A DNA stretch of 6,824 nucleotides from Chloroflexota bacterium (GTDB taxonomy: Bacteria; Chloroflexota; Chloroflexia; Thermomicrobiales; UBA6265): contig JAFAEA010000406.1 of assembly GCA_023424355.1 (NCBI GenBank), forward strand, positions 1-6,824, in the 5' to 3' direction. The notes beneath the pieces are model-generated. The model was not told where the DNA came from. It saw nothing but the letters and a program-made list of their open reading frames with translations, and ran no database searches. Shown here piece after piece: positions 5,201-6,824 of the stretch. The position numbers and the translations under genes were made by a program. Within the stretch, counting starts at the first letter, position 1; the number at the start of each line of letters is the position of its first letter.

Positions 5201-6824
5201 CGCTCAGTCAGTGGCTGTAACAAAGAGACCTTCTCTCTTGATGTTCAGCCAGTACTCACCACGGCCATGTTCCAGAGCGAAGATGGTACGGATGCGACCA
5301 GCGCGGGACTGCCAGACGATGGAACAGTTACTGTTCTCGATTACGTTCGCGATACCGGCACACTCACCAACTTTGGCCCAAATGCCAAGGGTAGCGTGAC
5401 CTTTAACCTGCACCAGGGCGGCACCTGCGAAGGCACAATCCTGTTCAGTAACACCATTCAGGTGCAAAACGGACAACTGGTATCTGGCACCGATTGGTTC
5501 CAGATCCGCCTTCACGGTGAATACAGCTGGTCTGCGAAGTACTCTGGCGATACCGCCAACGGTGGATTTACCACCGGTGCCGAAAGCGACTGCTTGACTG
5601 AGACATTCACTGCAACCGTTGCGGATCCGCCGCCAAGCATGGCTACCGTGATGCGCAATGGCAACAACGTGATTCCGCACCTGCACTACATCTCTCGCCC
5701 GGCGAGCGTGAACGACCAGGCTGTCTTCACGAACCTGAGTGATGGCGCCACCGGCACGGTGACGTACGAGCTGTACGATTCCGCAACCTGTGCGGGTACA
5801 CCGGTGTTCACAAACTCTCAGACTGTCACCAATGGCCTTGCCCCTCGGTCCGCAGATTTTGAAATCCCACTGGTTGGAGACGATGCAGGTCTGATCTACA
5901 GCTGGAGAGTGACCTTTACCGGCACTGATAAGGGCGAGCCAGTTTCGCTCGAAAGCAAGTGTGGCGAGGAACAGTTCCGCATTTACGATCAGATTCGCTA
6001 CACCGCGATCACCGACTGTCGCTACGATGCTGCTACGAACAAGTCCACATACGTCGTGGAACTGCATCCGCAGCCGGTACCAGGTTCTGCTCTTCATCAA
6101 CCAACGGTGACGATGCAGCCATATGCGCTCGACCTTTCTCCACTTGATCCGATTACCGTTGTGGATCAGTGGACAATTGTCTTCGAGAATCAGGACTGGC
6201 GTCGTCTCACCGGTCGTGCAGATTGGGAAAACGGCTCGTGGGTCACATTCAACTTGTCCTGTAACACCAAGCCGTGGAACCCGGAACTCAACACCACCAT
6301 GTACGCACGCGATGGTGAGGGCGATCCGGTTCTCCTCGAGAACGGTGACACTGTTGGCATTGGAACTACTGTCTTCGATACCACTCAGGTAACTGAGGGG
6401 ACCAGCACGGTCGTAATCACCGGAACGCTCACGTACCAGCTGTACTCCGATGTCGATTGCGAGGTGCCAGTTGGTGGGCCAGTTATTCGGCAATTGGACA
6501 ACACACCCTGGAACGCGATGCCGAACTCGAACGACGTTACGTTGAACCAGGCTGGTACCTACTATTGGGTCGTCACTTTCGACCCACCTGCGGGCGTCAG
6601 ATATCCAGACAATGCTCAGTCGATCAGTCCGTGTGGCGCCGAGTTCTTCCAGGTTGTGCCGAACGACACTTCCATTGACACCGTCATGGAGTACGCCGAT
6701 GGCGTCGTGATCGATCAGAACGAAGTTGTGCCGATCGATTCGGAAGTGCGTGATACCGCCACCATCACTGGCCTCACCAGCGATGCCACTGGCACCATCA
6801 AGTACACGCTCATTCGCGCTGAGA
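2153..6824 (+). CDS. Giant secreted Ig-like repeat surface protein with SpaA-like domain (3' partial)
   Basis: One reading frame runs without a stop from ATG 2153 (or 2156) to the window edge, giving at least 1557 codons. Residues 1-26 form a signal peptide: basic MMRRSNR, a hydrophobic core, and an AFA|QD cleavage site. Residues 38-125 resemble a SpaA/Cna-B prealbumin-like domain with Cys55 and Cys69. Residues 126-190 are a Pro/Thr/Glu-rich linker. Then come a cap domain (191-297), eight Ig-like repeats of 116-130 residues (about 298-1279), a second cap domain (1280-1377), one full repeat (1378-1503) and part of another. Repeats share V-x-D-T, G-T-V-T-Y, an internal Cys, A-G-x-Y-x-W-x-V, Y-S-G-D and C-G-x-E-x-F motifs, as in bacterial Ig-like families such as Big_3_5. 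Cysteines are evenly paired, which suits an exported, disulfide-stabilised rod. The protein is probably an adhesin or sheath component; no enzyme motif is seen, and the anchor would lie beyond the window. Confidence 0.9.
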   Translation, partial: MMRRSNRFQVLFALFMVFSMVQSAFAQDSTPTTPSPGNLTISLMNEVGTPIGGGCFDIIDASGAYSSFCDDDGDGYIELTNVPPGDATIVQTVAPAGFNITSSQVVYVLPDQNVVAHFYNIAVVVEPPAPTVEPTVEITVEPTVAPTEVVPTEEAATEEVATEEVATEAAVTETAEPEIGDSTPAADGVARPSNLVVSPMAYRSPGVGCTTAVAEGTLRAVAYIYSDQGDPAPEISYIMIDRFGNESEPIQAEMTWNAASGRWELTGTFEAATVLFTIGAGGESYTVEADCAEFNPIDSLIQTMAVDSSGSHLPDGTQIDAGTPFGDTAEFVNLTDPELQALAGQPIIYNLYLNDASCSGTPVESYTVTINADGSIPPTPMFIPGDNGVYDWQVVLPAVGEDFSESKSECGSETVIVGEVETSVATTMKDGDGNTIPQGSTLPIGTSVYDTAVLNGATSDAGGTVTYELVMGTCGATTSVWGPEEFPVTNGTLPDAPEFTPTELGTYHWVVSYSGDRNNQADVSPCGDETFTIAPAQPTITTAMFQGDDTPIGHGSTVPLDTPVYDTTTIDGAYGTPTGEVTYTLVRGTCGNPTIIDSVTLPLNQDGSFPHSPTWDADAAGTYHWIVEYSGDDLNAAATSGCGEETFVIEAAPTGVATGPQVSDGDGGFTDLANNAFLPSPADVRDTATINGIEETGPAPTGSVTFKLYAGSSCSGTVVAQFTVQLNEDGTVPPTAEVPDLGPGQYNWQATYSGDANYQSSTSPCGAEQFFVTQEGVGAFITTQVKAANGNNVPDGGRVNLGSTAYDTATFHGDIVSANGTMAKAGTVTYHVYATGSGGATCENPLQSWSFPVAVGDAVPQMSAADGYRFLSAGTFDFQAVFTPTDGGPTISSICGTETVVVNPVTPTITTTMNANGTTLAHNGRVTLPATVGDGVTVTYPAGIDLTGIPAPTGTLTYQLYKSASCEGTPVFTDVQTVSDGNWPSSATHPLSVAADAGKYNWVVTFTPAAGETTYNRSVSGCNKETFSLDVQPVLTTAMFQSEDGTDATSAGLPDDGTVTVLDYVRDTGTLTNFGPNAKGSVTFNLHQGGTCEGTILFSNTIQVQNGQLVSGTDWFQIRLHGEYSWSAKYSGDTANGGFTTGAESDCLTETFTATVADPPPSMATVMRNGNNVIPHLHYISRPASVNDQAVFTNLSDGATGTVTYELYDSATCAGTPVFTNSQTVTNGLAPRSADFEIPLVGDDAGLIYSWRVTFTGTDKGEPVSLESKCGEEQFRIYDQIRYTAITDCRYDAATNKSTYVVELHPQPVPGSALHQPTVTMQPYALDLSPLDPITVVDQWTIVFENQDWRRLTGRADWENGSWVTFNLSCNTKPWNPELNTTMYARDGEGDPVLLENGDTVGIGTTVFDTTQVTEGTSTVVITGTLTYQLYSDVDCEVPVGGPVIRQLDNTPWNAMPNSNDVTLNQAGTYYWVVTFDPPAGVRYPDNAQSISPCGAEFFQVVPNDTSIDTVMEYADGVVIDQNEVVPIDSEVRDTATITGLTSDATGTIKYTLIRAE
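2264..2527 (+). other. SpaA/Cna-B-like domain of the large surface protein
   Basis: Residues 38-125 begin NLTISLMNEVGTPIGGGCF, followed by D-x-x-G, a Cys-Asp-Asp-Asp-Gly-Asp-Gly stretch (69-75), LTNVPPGDATIVQT and PAGF, then a closing strand. The order 'G-x-C-F ... D-x-x-G ... C-D ... G ... V-P-P-G-x-x-x-V-x-x-x-x-P-x-G-F' is that of SpaA/prealbumin-like stalk domains. Cys55 and Cys69 are probably bonded. The typical isopeptide Lys/Asn/Glu set is not evident, so the disulfide may replace it. Confidence 0.65.
2528..2722 (+). other. Pro/Thr/Glu-rich linker of the large surface protein
   Basis: Residues 126-190 are dominated by Pro, Thr, Glu, Val and Ala with no aromatic residue and no Cys. The first part has an EPTVE rhythm and the second has five-residue units on the TEEVA theme. 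Such acidic linkers usually act as extended spacers that lift or separate domains at the cell surface. Confidence 0.75.
2606..2680 (+). repeat. Five-residue tandem repeat (TEEVA type) inside the linker
   Basis: Five consecutive 15-base units encode TEEAA, TEEVA, TEEVA, TEAAV and TETAE. The third codon positions differ between units, so the repeat is old at DNA level or kept by selection on the protein. Unit number could vary between strains. Confidence 0.6.
2723..3043 (+). other. Cap domain 1 of the large surface protein, ahead of the first Ig-like array
   Basis: Residues 191-297 do not match the Ig-like repeat consensus. The domain is bounded by Cys209 and Cys291, 82 residues apart, with WNAASGRWELTG (261-272) near its end. 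A second domain at 5990-6283 has the same layout. I do not recognise the family; a beta-rich adapter fold is a guess. Confidence 0.5.
3044..5989 (+). repeat. Array of eight Ig-like protein repeats
   Basis: Approximate repeat bounds: 3044-3415, 3416-3766, 3767-4111, 4112-4477, 4478-4873, 4874-5251, 5252-5632, 5633-5989. Each starts near a T-x-M strand followed by a DG-rich turn, then V-x-D-T-A, G-T-V-T-Y, the first Cys, G-x-Y-x-W and a second Cys followed by an E-(T/Q)-(F/V) ending. Cys pairs at residues 358/410, 474/526, 590/642, 714/765, 842/895, 966/1022, 1092/1147 and 1213/1270 are 51-58 apart. The repeats are clear in protein but well diverged in DNA, so they are not recent tandem duplications. 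The second and third are the most consensus-like; the fifth to eighth carry insertions and lose parts of the V-x-D-T or Y-S-G-D motif. Confidence 0.85.
5990..6283 (+). other. Cap domain 2 of the large surface protein, separating two Ig-like arrays
   Basis: Residues 1280-1377 break the Ig-like pattern. They are bounded by Cys1289 and Cys1370, 81 residues apart, and hold a WRRLTGRADWENGSW stretch (1350-1364). The Cys spacing and the 66-residue distance to the next repeat's first Cys match cap domain 1 (82 and 67). Residue identity between the two is low by eye, so homology is inferred from layout. Confidence 0.5.
6284..6824 (+). repeat. Start of a second Ig-like repeat array (one full, one partial)
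   Basis: The full repeat covers 6284-6661, opening with NTTMYARDGEGDP and carrying V-F-D-T-T, G-T-L-T-Y-Q-L, AGTYYWVVTF and a Cys pair (residues 1436 and 1494). The next repeat begins at 6662 with V-R-D-T-A-T-I and G-T-I-K-Y and is cut off before its first Cys. The array must continue downstream, so the final protein is considerably longer than seen here. Confidence 0.82.

Noticed and set aside
5204..6493. A 429-residue open frame on the - strand inside the large surface-protein gene
   Set aside because: It is fully antisense to a well-supported repeat protein, shows no recognisable domain, and its openness follows from the codon bias of the + strand gene. No ribosome site or homology hint supports it.
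3044..6824. The repeat region as a CRISPR array or recent DNA tandem repeat
   Set aside because: The repetition is at protein level with a period of about 350-390 bases and strong DNA divergence; no short identical repeats with unique spacers are seen.

Overview
The window reads as bacterial chromosomal DNA of moderate GC content with three protein genes, all on the + strand. No RNA gene, CRISPR array, insertion sequence or transposase was seen. The protein styles suggest a Chloroflexota bacterium, perhaps of the Thermomicrobiales type: an SH3-repeat plus glucosaminidase hydrolase, a SpaA-like domain with a Cys pair followed by a Pro/Thr/Glu-rich linker, and long arrays of Ig-like repeats. 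This is inferred from recalled protein style, not from a marker gene, and an actinobacterial relative cannot be excluded.

Layout. (1) 1-1193 is the 3' part of a secreted-type peptidoglycan hydrolase: one partial and two complete bacterial SH3 domains, a Pro-rich linker, and a C-terminal glucosaminidase-like domain. (2) 1270-1842 is a complete 190-residue protein of the putative glycolipid-binding family (DUF1089). (3) 1843-2152 is a non-coding stretch with two adjacent hairpins and a strong ribosome binding site at its end. (4) 2153 to the end is one uninterrupted reading frame of at least 1557 codons, still open at the window edge. It encodes a large exported surface protein: signal peptide, SpaA/Cna-B-like domain, acidic Pro/Thr/Glu linker, a 'cap' domain, eight Ig-like repeats, a second cap domain, and a new run of Ig-like repeats that leaves the window.

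The most informative signal is the cysteine pattern of the large protein. Every Ig-like repeat has exactly two cysteines 51-58 residues apart, and the SpaA-like and cap domains each have one pair of their own. The two cap domains have matching Cys spacing (82 and 81 residues) and sit the same distance (67 and 66 residues) ahead of the next repeat's first Cys. This suggests a long rod of disulfide-clamped modules built from a repeating cap-plus-array unit.

How the genes relate: the first and third products act outside the membrane, on or beyond the cell wall, while the DUF1089 protein has no export signal and is probably cytoplasmic. The first two genes are 76 bases apart and may share a transcript. 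The hairpins before the third gene suggest that it is transcribed separately. Nothing seen proves a dedicated multi-gene system; the region fits a cell-envelope locus with an unusually large adhesin-like protein.
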